Shown: positions 10,960 through 22,851, counted from the first letter of the stretch. The stretch: 38,627 bases of DNA from Hypsibius dujardini (GCA_001579985.1 LRSR01009561.1:1-38627); one strand, 5' to 3'. The notes: a model not told the origin generated them from the sequence alone. Program-made: numbers and translations.

Positions 10960-12000
10960 GTATATTACGATCGGATTGAAACCCGGTAATGCGGTGATAT
11001 ATGCTTACCGGAAAAGTGCGACCGCGCGCCAACCGAGAGGGAAGAGTCCGAGAAGAGGCGCGCGTCAGGCAACGGAACGGAACGGGATATGCAGACGACC
11101 GGTAACCGGTAATGCGACCACAATGGTGCGCCGCGACTCACGACGGAAGCGGTGTGTGGTGTGTGTGTGTATAGTAAACTCGGCGATCGCGCGAGGAACT
11201 GGTCACCTTTTCACCCGGGGAATAGACACACAGACAGGAGCACGAGGGGGGAGGGAAGCCGGATGGGGAAACGAAATAAAAGGGCCGTGTCTCGCATCCA
11301 ACACAGACACACACAGTCGCCGGAATCCGGTCAGGAAGAGGAAACTGCAAACTGCGCGCGGATTTCGCCGAGACGAACGAATATCGTATAAATGTCCGGA
11401 TTTCTGTCGCGTTTAACCTGAAAAGAAACCCCCTCGTCGTCGTGGATGGTGCTGCCAGACAGGGACGCTCGCTTCCTGATCAGCTCTCCAAAACCGGACA
11501 CGACGAAGACAGACGGACAGACACACAGACAGACAGACGACGGAAAAGAACAGTCGCGCCGGATGGCCGTTGTAAAACTCACCAATCTCCAATGGAAAAC
11601 GGAAAATCCGGCGTGTGTGACTGCCTGACTGCCTGACTGCCTGACTGACTGACTGACTGACTGTGTGCGGTGCGATATATAAATTTCCCGTAGCGCTTTT
11701 CCTGTGAGGCCAACAAAAACATACGGGATGTGAGATATATAAAGGGGCGACACTTGTGACGCAGACACACACACACGCAGACACACACACGCAGACTGAT
11801 GAGGGATCTGTATGTAATAATTCTGGACGCTCCTCCAGACGACGAGGCGGGGAATGGAAAGGAAGGGGGAAACGGTATATAGAGTGAGCTTCCTTCCGAT
11901 CCCTTCCCTTCAACCGTTCCTTCCCCTCGCTGGTAATATGGAATTCGGAGGAGTAAAGTGCAAGAGGGAATACATACACACACATAACATCTAGCAACGG
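10960..12000. other. GC-rich segment with short repeats and TATA-like words
   Basis: Composition rises to CpG-rich around 11000-11500. A (CTGA)n run lies at 11620-11662. No coding exon could be supported. The long minus-strand reading frames (11413-11997) are low-complexity Cys/Val and Ser/Gln translations of simple repeats. Confidence 0.35.
11676..11743 (+). promoter_or_regulatory. Pair of TATA-box-like sites 60 bp apart
   Basis: TATATAAA occurs at 11676-11683 and again at 11736-11743, each preceded by GA (GATATATAAA). The second is followed by GGGGCG. They lie in CpG-rich DNA, as a core promoter might, but no downstream gene on this strand could be identified. Confidence 0.15.
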
Positions 12001-12900
12001 AAATGTACGCTACAGTAGGAAAAATGGATGACAGACACGAGTGAGAGGCTGAGAGCCGAGTCTCCCGTGGTCCTCGTCGCGTATCGTTGGGTCTATTGGA
12101 GCGGATACAACTTCCGGTGTGGAGGGGAATATGTGTGTCTGGCAGTTTGTCTGCCTCGTTCGTGTAATAACTTTGGCGTATATGTCTGTATGTATGTGTG
12201 TGTGTGGTTGCTCGTTTAAAGAAAAGAGGGGAAGAAATATGGAATTATGATCCGTCTCTTACTGTTGTTTTGTGATCTTACTTACTCTCTGGAAGGGATG
12301 CGAGATGGAGGCGAAGATCCGCGCTGAATGTCTTCGGCGTTCCTTTCTAGTGCGACGTGTGTTAAGACACTTTTACATGCTGGGCACTAAACGTAAATGA
12401 TGATGTCACTTTTTTTGCACCGCGACGAGGACAAGGAGGAACAAAAGCTTCGGTGTGTTGGGAGAAAATAAGAGAGACGCGGCGACTGGCATCGGATCAC
12501 AATGTAGATCTGTCCTATCCACGTGAATTACGGATTTTCAGCCTCGGATTGCGTCGTAGCCGTCGTCACTGTGTCTGTATGTCTGTCTGTCGGCGCAGGC
12601 TGCTGAAAAATCAGATCGCTCTCTCATTGGCTCCTTCATTTTCATCATCTGGATGTTGTTTGTTCCGTGTCTCGTTTGAGAGGGAGATTTCCTGTGCACA
12701 CAACGAACCGTGGCTGGTTGAATTATGGGTGACTCTACTGTTTAGATTGCCTTGTCATCATTCTGATCTGAGCGGGCAAATGAGAGGACGTTTGATCAAT
12801 TTGTGCCGGTTTTCAGCTTTTGATTCGTGTGTGCATGTGACCTTAGCTGTGCAATGTCCTTCCGCCTTTAATACAGAACAACGTGAGATATGATCAAGTG
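12001..12900. other. Unique sequence without a recognised gene
   Basis: A 146-codon open frame (12453-12893, plus) is present but has no family resemblance, no signal and no flanking exons. I treat it as chance. Confidence 0.3.
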
Positions 12901-13560
12901 TAATTGATGGTTTGAGTAATTGATCTCTAGCGAGTTTTTAAATGATTCCTGTTATTTCGGAGGATATCTGAAACAAAAAGGAGCATGAAAGATTACGCAG
13001 CGTTTAATTGTTCGAAAATCTTGTTCGCATAAATTTATTTTGCGCTGCAGAAATATTGCCTCGCTATTTTTTTCAGCTTGTATTTGAGAAGCACATTTTA
13101 CTTCGTGTGTATTTTTTTACTTGTAATAGTAATCTGGAAATCACTGTTAGCGATGGCAAAAACTGAAGTTAGTTTTTTTAAAGTTTTTTTATGCAACGAA
13201 AAATTGATTACTAAAAATGTTAAGCTTAATTTTGCAACTAAAAATGTTATTCTATTTTAAGACCATAATTGGTTGACTAATTTTAGTTTTCTTTCGTTTC
13301 TCCCACTAAAATTTTATGAAAAAAAATCGTAATTAAAAAAAGCGTTAGCCAAAAAAATGGTTGCTAAAAGTTTTAGTTTAGCTGAAGTTCATTCGTTTCA
13401 ATTTATTTAATTTTGACAACCCTAATTATTTGCGTTGTGAAATTATTTTATTTTATCAGTATTCTATGTTTCCTAAATATGCTTCCTAAACATAAAGACA
13501 TCTTACAAAATTGATCGAAAATGTTTTTAATTGACAATCAATACTAAGTAAATTAGGATA
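12900..13560. other. AT-rich block
   Basis: Strongly AT-rich with recurrent ACTAAAA/TTTTAGT words (for example near 13210, 13285 and 13370). Similar vocabulary is seen near 16920-17060 and 25920-26160, which suggests a decayed dispersed repeat. Confidence 0.45.
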
Positions 13561-13689
13561 CATTCATCCCGCCACACAACACACGCAGACATTACGCTAT
13601 TATCTCGACAACACATAGGTCACAATGTACAATTGTCAATTTCCACACGCACACACACCATATTCAAAAGCTTCATTCCCGACCTGTGT

Positions 13690-13850
13690 TTGTCTGTGTC
13701 TGCGTTTGTCTGTGTCTGTGTTGTCTGTGTCTGTGTGTGTTTGTCTGTGTCTGTCTATGTTTGTCTATGTTTGTCTGTCTGTGTTTGTCTGTGTTTGTCT
13801 GTGTGTCTGTGTGTTTGTGTCTGTGTTTGTGTCTGTGTTTGTCTGTGTGA
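13690..13850. repeat. Mixed (TGTCTGTGTT)-type array
   Basis: Interleaved TGTCTGTGT and TGTTTG units on the plus strand, a longer-period relative of the CTGT arrays. Confidence 0.93.
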
Positions 13851-13854
13851 CCTC

Positions 13855-15615
13855 CATAATGGCAACGGCTCTTATACAAGCACTCTAACAAATCCTCGAT
13901 TAAGATTGAACCCCCTGTTTTCCATTAGGCCGGCACTTCCGATTGGGGCCCGCCACCCCGATCGCGCGGGGCGCCCCGCGGTGCTGCACGACGTTTCCAA
14001 CGTGCGAACACCGCGGGACACACATACAGTCAGGCAGGCAGACAGACACACAGACACACGCACTAAAACGACGTCCTCTTCGACAGAAAGCATATTCCCG
14101 GGATTCGGAAGTCCTACACACGCGCGGCGCCTCGGTGTGTGGGATTAAATTGAAGGAATATATATTTCGGGAACATTACGTCTGCACAACCAAAGCATAT
14201 ATGTCTATACTGCATATACACGTACAGTATAGACATTTGCAAGGGGAGTGTTAATTCTGTGTGAAGGGATTTGATGAGCTTGATGATGAATCAAGGGGAC
14301 AAAAGAGCTGATGACTTGATGGTGTGCATTATTGACAATTCGTGGGAGGAAGGGGAGAAATGCGTCGCCAGTCAGTAACGGCAAAGCAGCGGCGAGGGAT
14401 GGAGGCGTGCGCGCGGGTATACGCAATGGGGCAACAGGAAACGGGAAGATGAACAGGAAATGTCGCAAGTCAATCACTCCATTTCCATCCCGCGAAAATG
14501 TAGGAATAACGAGTAGAGGGACTAACGACTAAATAACCAACTCTTTTAATGCTTCTGTACGTCCATGAGAATTAGAAGCAAATCGGCAACCAGCTTGACA
14601 AACCGCCTGCTTACGTGCCTGAATGTCTAGATGCGGACTTGTCTGTGTGCCGCAATATCCATCTGCCTGAACGTCTATGTGCCTTTGTCTGCCTGTCTTA
14701 TAAAGAGATTTGTATTGCACAGATAGACATCCAGACAGTCAATAGTGGCTCATGGCCAGGGTCACAGACAGTCACGGAGAGCCACGAGGCACTGTAATGG
14801 CCTTCCAATTACAGGGTCATATTAAGGCAGTCAGACAAAATTGTTTATAACATAACCAAGACAGACAGTTGGCGACTTCAAGATACATACTAAAGATTTA
14901 TATTCAGCGGCAGGAATCTTGGAGCTGAAGTAGCAGTCAGTACGGAAGTGAACTCGAACGTCGACGTCCGACCGACGGACCTCACAACGTCAAAGCAAAG
15001 CAGTTGGTCACGTAACACCAATTCCGACACGAGGCAATTAGTTCGCCGGGAGGGTGGATTGGATGATTGTTCGTAATTAACCCCCGTGTCCGATTTTGTT
15101 ATTGCCCTTATTTCAACCGGGGCGGCTAATTCGGGGCCAAACGCAATCAAGGCTGCGCTTTCAGGCATACAAGAGTCCGGTCGGTTATTAGCGCTACTGT
15201 CACGACCATTGAAAATAACATCGTGCCTTGCATCCTAAATGCTCCTGCTCGTACTCTATTAACTGCACCTAACAAATACCACCCATGTACACTATTGTTA
15301 CGCGTACATGCAAAATCTTAGCTAAACGAAAGACCAACCACAACAGACAAGCGAAAGCGTAAATGAAAATTTGACAAAAATGACAAAAATGTATACACCC
15401 AAAAAGACGACCCGGGTGTTGAACCAGCAAAACGTTTCACACTATAAAACTTAAATGTACAAATCAGGCGTGACAAAGTTAGAAAACCTGATAACAATAT
15501 TTTCTCTCAAGATAACACACAAAAATCCACTTAAGTGCTAGTGAAATTGGTTTGAAATTGGTGATTCGGAGTGATAGTGGTATTTTCTGTACAGATACAA
15601 TGGGTGCGAAGACGG
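13855..15615. other. Non-coding, downstream of the PB1-RRM gene
   Basis: Contains a 16-bp perfect GC palindrome at 13965-13980 and a short GACA run at about 14030-14060. A homeodomain-like patch with GTAATTAACCCCCG lies near 15073-15086. The last ~100 bases are presumably the 3'UTR of the minus-strand gene ending at 15616. No further gene is seen. Confidence 0.35.
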
Positions 15616-18600
15616 TTAGCCCTGCTGGTCAAAGTACTCGGCGATCTTGGTGTTGAGCATCTCGCGGGTGACGCGATCGTTGACCCAGTCAGCTTGGATG
15701 AGGAACGGCACGCCGCATTCGGCAAAGTACCACTCCATCTGCTCCCACGACAGGTACGGTCCGCTGGACGCCGGCGGTCCACGTGGACCGCGCGAAGGGA
15801 TCGGCGGTGGAACCTCGACCAGCGCTTCCGATGCGACCTCGACCACCGCTTCCGGTGCGGGCAGGATGGGAGTTATCTGTAAATAAATATTTTATATAAA
15901 ATAACCGTTTTGGTCTTCTTTATGCATTATTTAAATCTCTGGAATGAAGATTTCAGATACGAATTCCTTTCATTCTTAAACCTGTCTATAAAGAAAAAAG
16001 GAGCTTGTCCACTGAATGTTCACCTCAGTAGGTTCCGAGATGACACTGTCCATCTGCAAATCGGACTGAGATGTCTCAGAGGGAGCCGCCACCGAAGAGG
16101 CTGTAGAATGCTGCTGGGACATCCGGCGCTGTTCATACTCATTCAGCGTCTTGGACAGCGACTCCATCGACTGGAGGAATCCGTTGGCGATGGAAGAGGC
16201 CGCGCTCAACAGCATCGTTCCAATGTCCGAATTCGGACTGGGGAGAAAACGGGACTTCTTCATTCCTTTTCACACACAAACATCTTCCAAGCATTCAAAC
16301 TTTACCTAAAAAGATTCTGCTCGTCCACTGACTTCATCGCGTTCAGGTTGATGGGAAGTCGCTCACTGCCATTGACCGGCACGGGACGACCGGACGACGT
16401 GGAAGCTTCCGCAGTTCCGGCAAAAACCTCTTCCACATTTCCACTTTCACCAAAGACCTCGTCCACATTCCCACTTTCAGCAGTCAGAGCCTCCGAAGTC
16501 GAAACCAGCGAGTCCTCCATGGGCCAAGACTTCTCTTCCTCAACAGGGGCGATGGTGGCGAGCGGTGTCACAGCCCGGTCGGAAACGGTGGAATGGAAGG
16601 AGCTTCCCATGGACTCTTCCCCGCCGGCGGCTTTCGTGTAGGTCGTCTGGGAGACGGACAGAGCGCCAGCTGACGCCCAATCGCGCAGATTGCTGTAAGC
16701 TTCCATTTCATCGTCATCGTCCTCCCCGTCGGTGTCGACGTACACCACCGAGCCGGACTCGCTGACAATGTCGTCGGCACGTTGCTGGATCGCTTCCACT
16801 GTGACCATCTCCGCATCGTTCGAGTGGTCGCCTACTGTGAAGGAAAAAAAGTATATAAAAGTTAACTGCAGACCCCAGGGAGAAACAGGCAAATGATATA
16901 AAAACCGAAGCAGTATTTAATAGCTAAAAATCTGTGACTAAAGAAGGATTTTTAGCTGAAATTAGCGGAGCAATTTTTCGTAAATCAAACTTGCTAACAA
17001 AAACTAAAAGCAGCACCAGATAAATTTTATTCTGAGTTTTAATTTAGAGTTGTTATAACTAAAGGAAATCGGCCGTTCAGTGCCAATCAATTCATCAATC
17101 AACGCATATGTGAATTGGATTCCTCGATCGAGCTCAAGTTTAAACTCAAGCTTTTTGCTAAGTCATCGTAAGTCGGCCATGCCATCTAATTCACACGAAA
17201 GTACAGTTCAAGTACAGCAGAAAATATGAGCCGAACTGAATTGAACAGCTCGGGAGACTTGATGACTTGCCAAAGAGATTAAGTTTTAAACCTAAGCTTT
17301 TTGCTGTTCAAATCAACTCAATTCACTGCTTGCACTGACTTAAAGATCGCAGATTGGAACTTAAAGAGAGAAAATTCAAATTACGCATTTTGTTCTAACT
17401 TCCCTAATTTGCCGTTCAGCTTATTCACAACAAATCTTCGGTTGTTTAAGGAAAAAGCGAAGAGGCAAAATGAAAACATGATTTGTCGTATTATTGTCGC
17501 TCAAACAAAAGCTTTACATTGTAATCCTTCAATAGTTCGATTGATTAAGTCGATTGATTTGTCCGCAAATGTTCCATCGTGTTCTAATCGTCGGTGAGAG
17601 CTGACCGACCTGGTCATACCGTGGCGTGCAAGGACGAGGCCATCTTTACGAAATTAGGTCGACATTGGCGGAAGGCCGATCTGATTTCAAAAGTAACCGC
17701 GCTCAACATCTCACCAGGGAGTCTACGCCAATTCCAGCAAGGGAGTCTGGTTCGGTGTTGCCCGAGACGTGAGTGTCGTCTCTCCCCTAGGCCCTTGTTA
17801 CCAATGTATCTTTACACTTCACGCATCCAATTCATCAAAAGTTACCCCTACAATGTCAGTGATCGATCAAAAGTTCCCATACAATTTCAATCAATCGCCT
17901 GAACTCCATCTAATCAGTCAAATGCACCGAGGCCGATCGATCGAAATCTCGCAGTACCCGTACCGGTAAGATTATCGTTCTCCACTTCGACGAACGACGA
18001 GTCCGGCTGCGAGACCAGCACAACGCTCTCCGTTTCCGAGTGGCCATCTTCCCCGCCGGTCTCGGCGACCACGAAGGAACTCTGCTTCGAGCTAACGGAT
18101 GCATCATCATCAACGATCATCACCGGGGCCTGCTCGAATTCTGCCGAGGCGCTGGGAATCGGGCTTTGCTTGCCCGATTTCGAGGCCTGGTAGGAGCTCT
18201 CCAGAGAAGCGGCAGAGTTGGGCCGCAGCGCCTCCTTGGGTGGCGCCCGGCTCAATTCTAGGGCCGAGATGACAGCCACCGACGAAGTGCTGGACGAAGA
18301 CATCGAAGCGACGCGTTTGACGGCGGAGGAGGTCATGCTGGAGGTCTGCGAGAGCGCAAGAGTCTCCTTCATCTGCAAACCCAGCTGAGAGAGCTTATCC
18401 TCTAGACTGTCTGTCAACTCCTGGAAGCGGTCCTCAATGAACTCCTGCAGCTCTTGCTTGAACTGCAACAGAACAATAAGATGTTAACATTCTGTAATAT
18501 TCGGTCGGGAAATGAGTTTGCACTAGTAGTGTTGAAATAACTTCGTTGAGTTTAAATGAAAAATAAAAACTTTGGATTAAATAAAATATCAAAATTAAAT

Positions 18601-21071
18601 TTAGTGGTTCAAAATAGAAATTCTCTCAAATATCGAATTTTTCGTTTTGCGACTTTATATAAAATAAATGAATATTTTATCAAATATCAAAATACAGCTT
18701 TAAAGCCATTTAAAATAATTTTTAAACATATTTAAACTTGTACCTCGTTCGCCCATGCCGGCGGACGGGTCGAAGAGGAGCCGCCGTCGCCCTCGGCCCT
18801 CTTTACACTGATCGGACTGCCGTGCAGCTCCACGCCATCAAGGTGCTCCACAGCGAGATGGACACAGGGAGCTTCGAAGAACTGGCAGAACGCCAAACGG
18901 CGATCACGGGTCAACTTCACGCGCACCACCGAACCGACTCGTTCGAAGAATTCCTCCAGGTCGCGTTCTTCCACATCGTCAGCCAGGTTTTGCACTGCGA
19001 GAGAATACAACCGTTAACCGTCGTCAGTCTGTCTGCCTGTTTGTCTGTCTGTCAGTCTGTTTGTCTGTCAGTCAGTCGTTCTGCCTGCCAGTCTGTCTGT
19101 CTGCCTGCCAATTGGTTTATCAGCCTGTGAGTACGGGAATGAGTAATCAATAGTAAAGGCTTAATGTTTACCGAAAACCGAGTGAGACTTCAGGATTGGT
19201 ACATGAGACAAATCCCGCGGCGGGAGCTGTGTGTCTGACTTTGCTGCACCAGGCTCTGAAGAAGACGATTTCTGCGGAGGGAAAAATTAAGATATATTTT
19301 TCAAAAAGTAATTCGACAAGATATGCTGCCTGATGGTAAAGATGAAGAAGGTCAGGACGCGCTCACCTGCAGGCTGCCGCACAGGCGTGACAGCGGAATA
19401 TACTTCTTGGACGATTCTGGCACGACTGTCACTTCGGTGGTGGCAACGGGTTCCGGCACCCGTGCGGGGTACAACACAACGCGAAGAACCTCGTTCCGTT
19501 TCTTGGCTTCATCCACGATCTGAAATTAAAATACAGTTACTAGACATCACTTGATCACGCCCATAAAAGCGCGCAAATGGGCCGCCGAATCGTTGGTCGT
19601 TACTACAGCGCAAACGAAACTGGACCGATGAAAGCCCTCTCAGCTTACAAATTCTGACATTGCGCGGCCTACTCAGGACGTTTTTATTTGTGCTTAGGAC
19701 TAATCGACTCGAGGAATCAGGCTTGGATTTCGTACAGCTCGTTCAATGGACACGTAACGTAATCTGGCTAACAAGGGATCAATTACCAGTGTAACACTCA
19801 AACCATGGCCAAAAGAAATTCCTGAAAACCTGCTCCCCGATGATGATTTTAGAAAATATTGTTGTAAGCTGACAAGGCGTTGTTCAATACAGAAAAAAAA
19901 TAGGGAAGATCTCAATCACAGCAGTTACTTGTACAATGCCCGCAGACACTTGATTGGTTGATTTATGGTAGATATTTTTGGGCTTTTTTGCACGGTAACT
20001 CTCTGGAGGGAAATCTTTTGCTTTCGCAAAACGAAGACGAATTGCTTGATTGATTTGTTGATGCCTACGGTTATCATTTCATGAAGGAAAACCCTACATT
20101 GCCCGTTGGTCTTTCTTCAATTTCACTGCATCATTTCGCTCCTGATCTGCAGTATATTTCTTTACTCGTACTATACCTGCATCTACATGGTGAAAATCAA
20201 TCCCATCCACATTATTCAGCTATTTTTCGAGACACATGATGTTTGTGAATGCATTTTGTGAATTACTGAGCAGCTTTTATTTTCATCGTTGTGTGACTGA
20301 TTCGATTTACCTAAAGTTTTCATGTTCATATCAAGATCTCACTTCGTTGATCAGCCAATCAAGTGTCGGCGAGTATTGTAAAAGTAACGCTCTAGTTACG
20401 TTTTTCCCTGTTGAACAATGCCTTGTCAGCCGACGTCAACATTTTCTAAAATCATCATCCGAAGGCAGGCTTTCAGGAAAAAAGTTTGGTCATGGTCTGA
20501 CTGTTGCACTGGTAATTGATCTCTCTTAAGCTCAATCAACAATTGATTGATTGCTTGATTGGCTTGTTCTACCGCTACTACTTTTTTCCGCTTCCTTTCA
20601 CCCACCTTGATAGCAGCCAGAAAACTCGGACGATCCACAATTTCAATACCCTGCAAGAGAGATCGTGATTTCAGATTGGGAAAACAAGCATTTGGCAGCA
20701 TTTTGGTATGCCCGAACATCCGAAGGTCGAGGCAAAGTTCATCGTATCGACGGCAAGCAGACGAGCCGATAAAACTCACCTGACTACGATCGTGGCGGTT
20801 CCCGGTTTTGTCGCCCGCCATCAAGACCACGTCCACCGGGTTGGGAGAAGCCAGTCCCGAGAGCTGTAAGAGCACAAACAAAACAAAAAATCAACAATAA
20901 ATAATCACGTGACATTTTTATTCATCGCACGAGTAAATGGCCAAATACAATTTGCCATTAAGATTTTCTTACCACTTTGATCCACTGATCGTGTCCGTCG
21001 TAGGGGTTGAGGCTGACCACGAAGACCTGGTGCTCGTACTTTACAAAGGCCATAATATCGTCGGCGGCCAT
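15616..21071 (-). CDS. PB1-like / RRM / acidic-tail protein, 744 aa, ten exons
   Basis: Exons are 21071-20973, 20863-20780, 20650-20606, 19519-19367, 19271-19172, 18994-18744, 18462-17964, 16834-16306, 16237-16024 and 15876-15616; all phases close. Residues about 8-100 resemble the PB1 fold of NBR1/p62/TFG: a basic FVKYEHQVFVV strand, then VVLMAGDKTGN and a helix before a final LRVVLYP strand. Residues about 157-232 are an RRM with RNP2-like VFVQNL and RNP1-like RLAFCQFF. A short amphipathic coiled coil follows (about 245-285). The rest is Ser-rich and acidic, with a tandem ESGNVxEVF repeat in exon 8. A YSNL after EDDDDEME (about 457-460) resembles an LC3-interacting motif. The C-terminus (LSWEQMEWYF..) is compact and not recognised. 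PB1 mediates oligomerisation and RRM binds RNA in known families; the combined role is unknown. The exon structure is more certain than the PB1 call. Confidence 0.75.
16835..17963. other. Intron 7 of the PB1-RRM gene
   Basis: 1.1 kb of non-coding DNA. The 16910-17060 part is AT-rich with CTAAAA words. The remainder is unique, with no coding exon that would preserve phase better than the direct join. Confidence 0.5.
19021..19125. repeat. (CTGT/CAGT)n array in PB1-RRM intron 5
   Basis: CTGT, CTGC and CAGT tetramers on the plus strand. The pre-mRNA of this minus gene therefore reads GACA, opposite to the other intronic arrays in the window. Confidence 0.9.
19777..20521. mobile_element. Long imperfect inverted repeat, about 180-bp arms
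   Basis: The left arm (19777-19962) and right arm (20350-20521) are diverged reverse complements. Shared words include GATCAATTACCAG at the outer ends, GATGATGATTTTAGAAAAT in the middle, and GACACTTGATTGG at the inner ends. A loop of about 390 bp separates them. It lies wholly inside the 1.1-kb intron 3 of the PB1-RRM gene. The matching open frames on opposite strands (residues such as FLKSSS and FGHGL in both) come from the repeat, not from a gene. It may be a decayed DNA transposon with long terminal repeats or an inverted duplication. Confidence 0.65.
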
Positions 21072-21767
21072 GGTGAATCAAAAAGCAGGGAAGAAAATTC
21101 CTTCCTGCGAATGAGGAAAAAGATGGGAAAATTAAGTGTACACACACAGATACACACATACAGTGAAGACGGAGGGGAAAAAAAACAATCTGACGAGGCA
21201 GAAGGGAAAATTATCGATCGTGCGAAATGTGCGAAAAAGCGATGATCTCAGGATGACTAAACCAAAGTCGCCATCTTTTCCATATCATTTCATATCATAC
21301 CAAACACTTACAAATCACGTCGATGAGACAGCTTCTGCAGGGCAGGCCGTGAAAAGATTCGATTAGCAATTGCTAATTCCAACGAACGGAATTAATGACT
21401 CCGACAGAGAAACGGAAAACAGTGCGAAAAGTGTGACTTTGGCAATTTTGAAGCCTAGAGAAATGTTCGTGGAAAAGCCCTTGCATACACAGGATGCATG
21501 GACCGATCCGCTCCGCGAATTTCACAATAAAAATCGACATAACTTTCCACGCCTTCTGGCCTTCAGCCAAATTTTGGGACCAATGGCCATTTCGGCTTTT
21601 GCAACAAACGCGTCGGATTCGTGGAAAAACGACAACAAAGACCGAGCTGAGTCCACAGGGCCCACACATGCACGACTCACGTCGTACAGTCGATAAACAG
21701 ATGATCCATCCAATCCACTCACTCTACATGGCCGACAGAGGGCGCTGAAACTGTCATCGAGTTAAAG
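21072..21767. other. Intergenic region upstream of the PB1-RRM gene
   Basis: Lies between the PB1-RRM start codon (minus) and the end of the tentative orphan gene. It should hold the PB1-RRM promoter and 5'UTR. No convincing exon is seen; the open frames on both strands overlap and show no family resemblance. Confidence 0.4.
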
Positions 21768-22851
21768 TTAGTTCGCCTTGCGGCCTTGATCAGTTTTGTT
21801 CCAGTAGTTCCACTCCACCGTGGTCTGGCAGCTTACATTCCGACGTGGAAACTTGGGTGTAGGTGACTGCGACGTCTCCCCGTGTTTGTTAGCAATATGC
21901 CCGAGTAAGGGAACTAGCACGGGAAGGATAGAAACCGGAGCGACCGGCGTACTCTGGAGCATCGACAGGTAAAAAGGACATCGAAGTCGGGCGGGGGGCG
22001 AGGGAAGTAATTAATAGTTGGCAGATTTAGTTAAACCTGATCTGGTCATCTATCTCTTCAAAATGCTCATATTCGAGAGGAGAGTATTGCGAGTGAGCGA
22101 GGTGTTTAGTCCCAATAATTAGCCGCTGTTCTCTCCTCTTAGCCCTTCTGCAGTTCAACTGGGTTAAGTTGACCGTTTCGCGCGCAACTATCTCCTTGAA
22201 ATCAAAACATTGACAAATCATATCTCTTAAAACAGCGAAATAGCAGCGTGTCTGCTCCATCATCGGGTGAAAGAGGCGTGGCGTCCCTTATTTAAGGAGT
22301 TACATGTAGATAAACAGCAGATCGTGGGTAAGAGTAAGGGTGAGGGTAACTAAACCTGCCTAAAGACGTGAAGACCGACGAAGGAGGGAAAGCTTTAAGG
22401 AATGGCTTTCCTCCTTGGCGGCTCGGCAGATGAAGCATATAGGGAATGGGATCGAACAGTTCGTACAGGACGACCTCGGGAGATTCCTCGGTGCTCTCCA
22501 GGTGGCGCGTGCACCACAACGACCAGCTGCGGAAGGAATAATGAATCACCCAATCAATGCATCCACTAAAGAACCGCATCAGATTTTCGATTCCGCCAAT
22601 CAATTAAGCGATCGATGAACACCAAGACTGACAGGTCACATCTGGCTCTGGCAGTTGGCATGCTACAGTCTTGAGGTTCGAACGGTCACGTGAGTTTATT
22701 TCTATCGAACCATTTGCTCGGAGCCGTCTGTCGCTAGTTTGGAGTTTGAGACATCAAAGTAGAAACGACACTGTAACGCCGTTCGAATCTCAGGACTTTC
22801 TTTCACTGTACCGAGAACGAACAGCACATCCGCAAATTCGTAATGCGCCAT
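21768..22851 (-). CDS. Tentative small orphan protein, four exons, about 139 aa
   Basis: Not recognised. The proposed exons are 22851-22812, 22647-22623, 22526-22356 and 21951-21768, ending in TAA; the phases close to 140 codons. The strongest part is exon 3, with acceptor TTCCTTCCGCAG and a WSLWCTRHLE.. reading that includes ESPEVVLYELFDPIPYM. The 25-nt exon 2 is the weakest part. Exon 4 would give a hydrophobic VSILPVLVPLLGHIA segment and a polar tail; its acceptor is ambiguous (CCAG|AG or CCAGAG|). The start lies 116 bp from the EXD1-like start in divergent orientation. An alternative is that only exons 3 and 4 are real and belong to a different transcript. Confidence 0.35.

Noticed and set aside
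11413-11997. 194-codon open frame on the minus strand
   Set aside because: Composed of Cys/Val, Ser/Gln and Arg runs derived from simple repeats; no family resemblance.
12453-12893. 146-codon open frame on the plus strand
   Set aside because: No domain, signal or neighbouring exon; isolated in non-coding DNA.
14890-15168. 92-codon open frame on the minus strand
   Set aside because: Unrecognised, and the region looks more like regulatory DNA; no splice context or neighbouring exon supports it.
19700-20529. Two similar peptides encoded on opposite strands (shared FLKSSS and FGHGL)
   Set aside because: They arise from the inverted repeat; the paired frames overlap non-coding repeat arms, and the alternative coding direction has stops in one arm.
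22670-22800. tRNA B-box-like GTTCGAATC (about 22779) and GGTTCGAAC (about 22675)
   Set aside because: No matching A box or cloverleaf could be built around either site on either strand.
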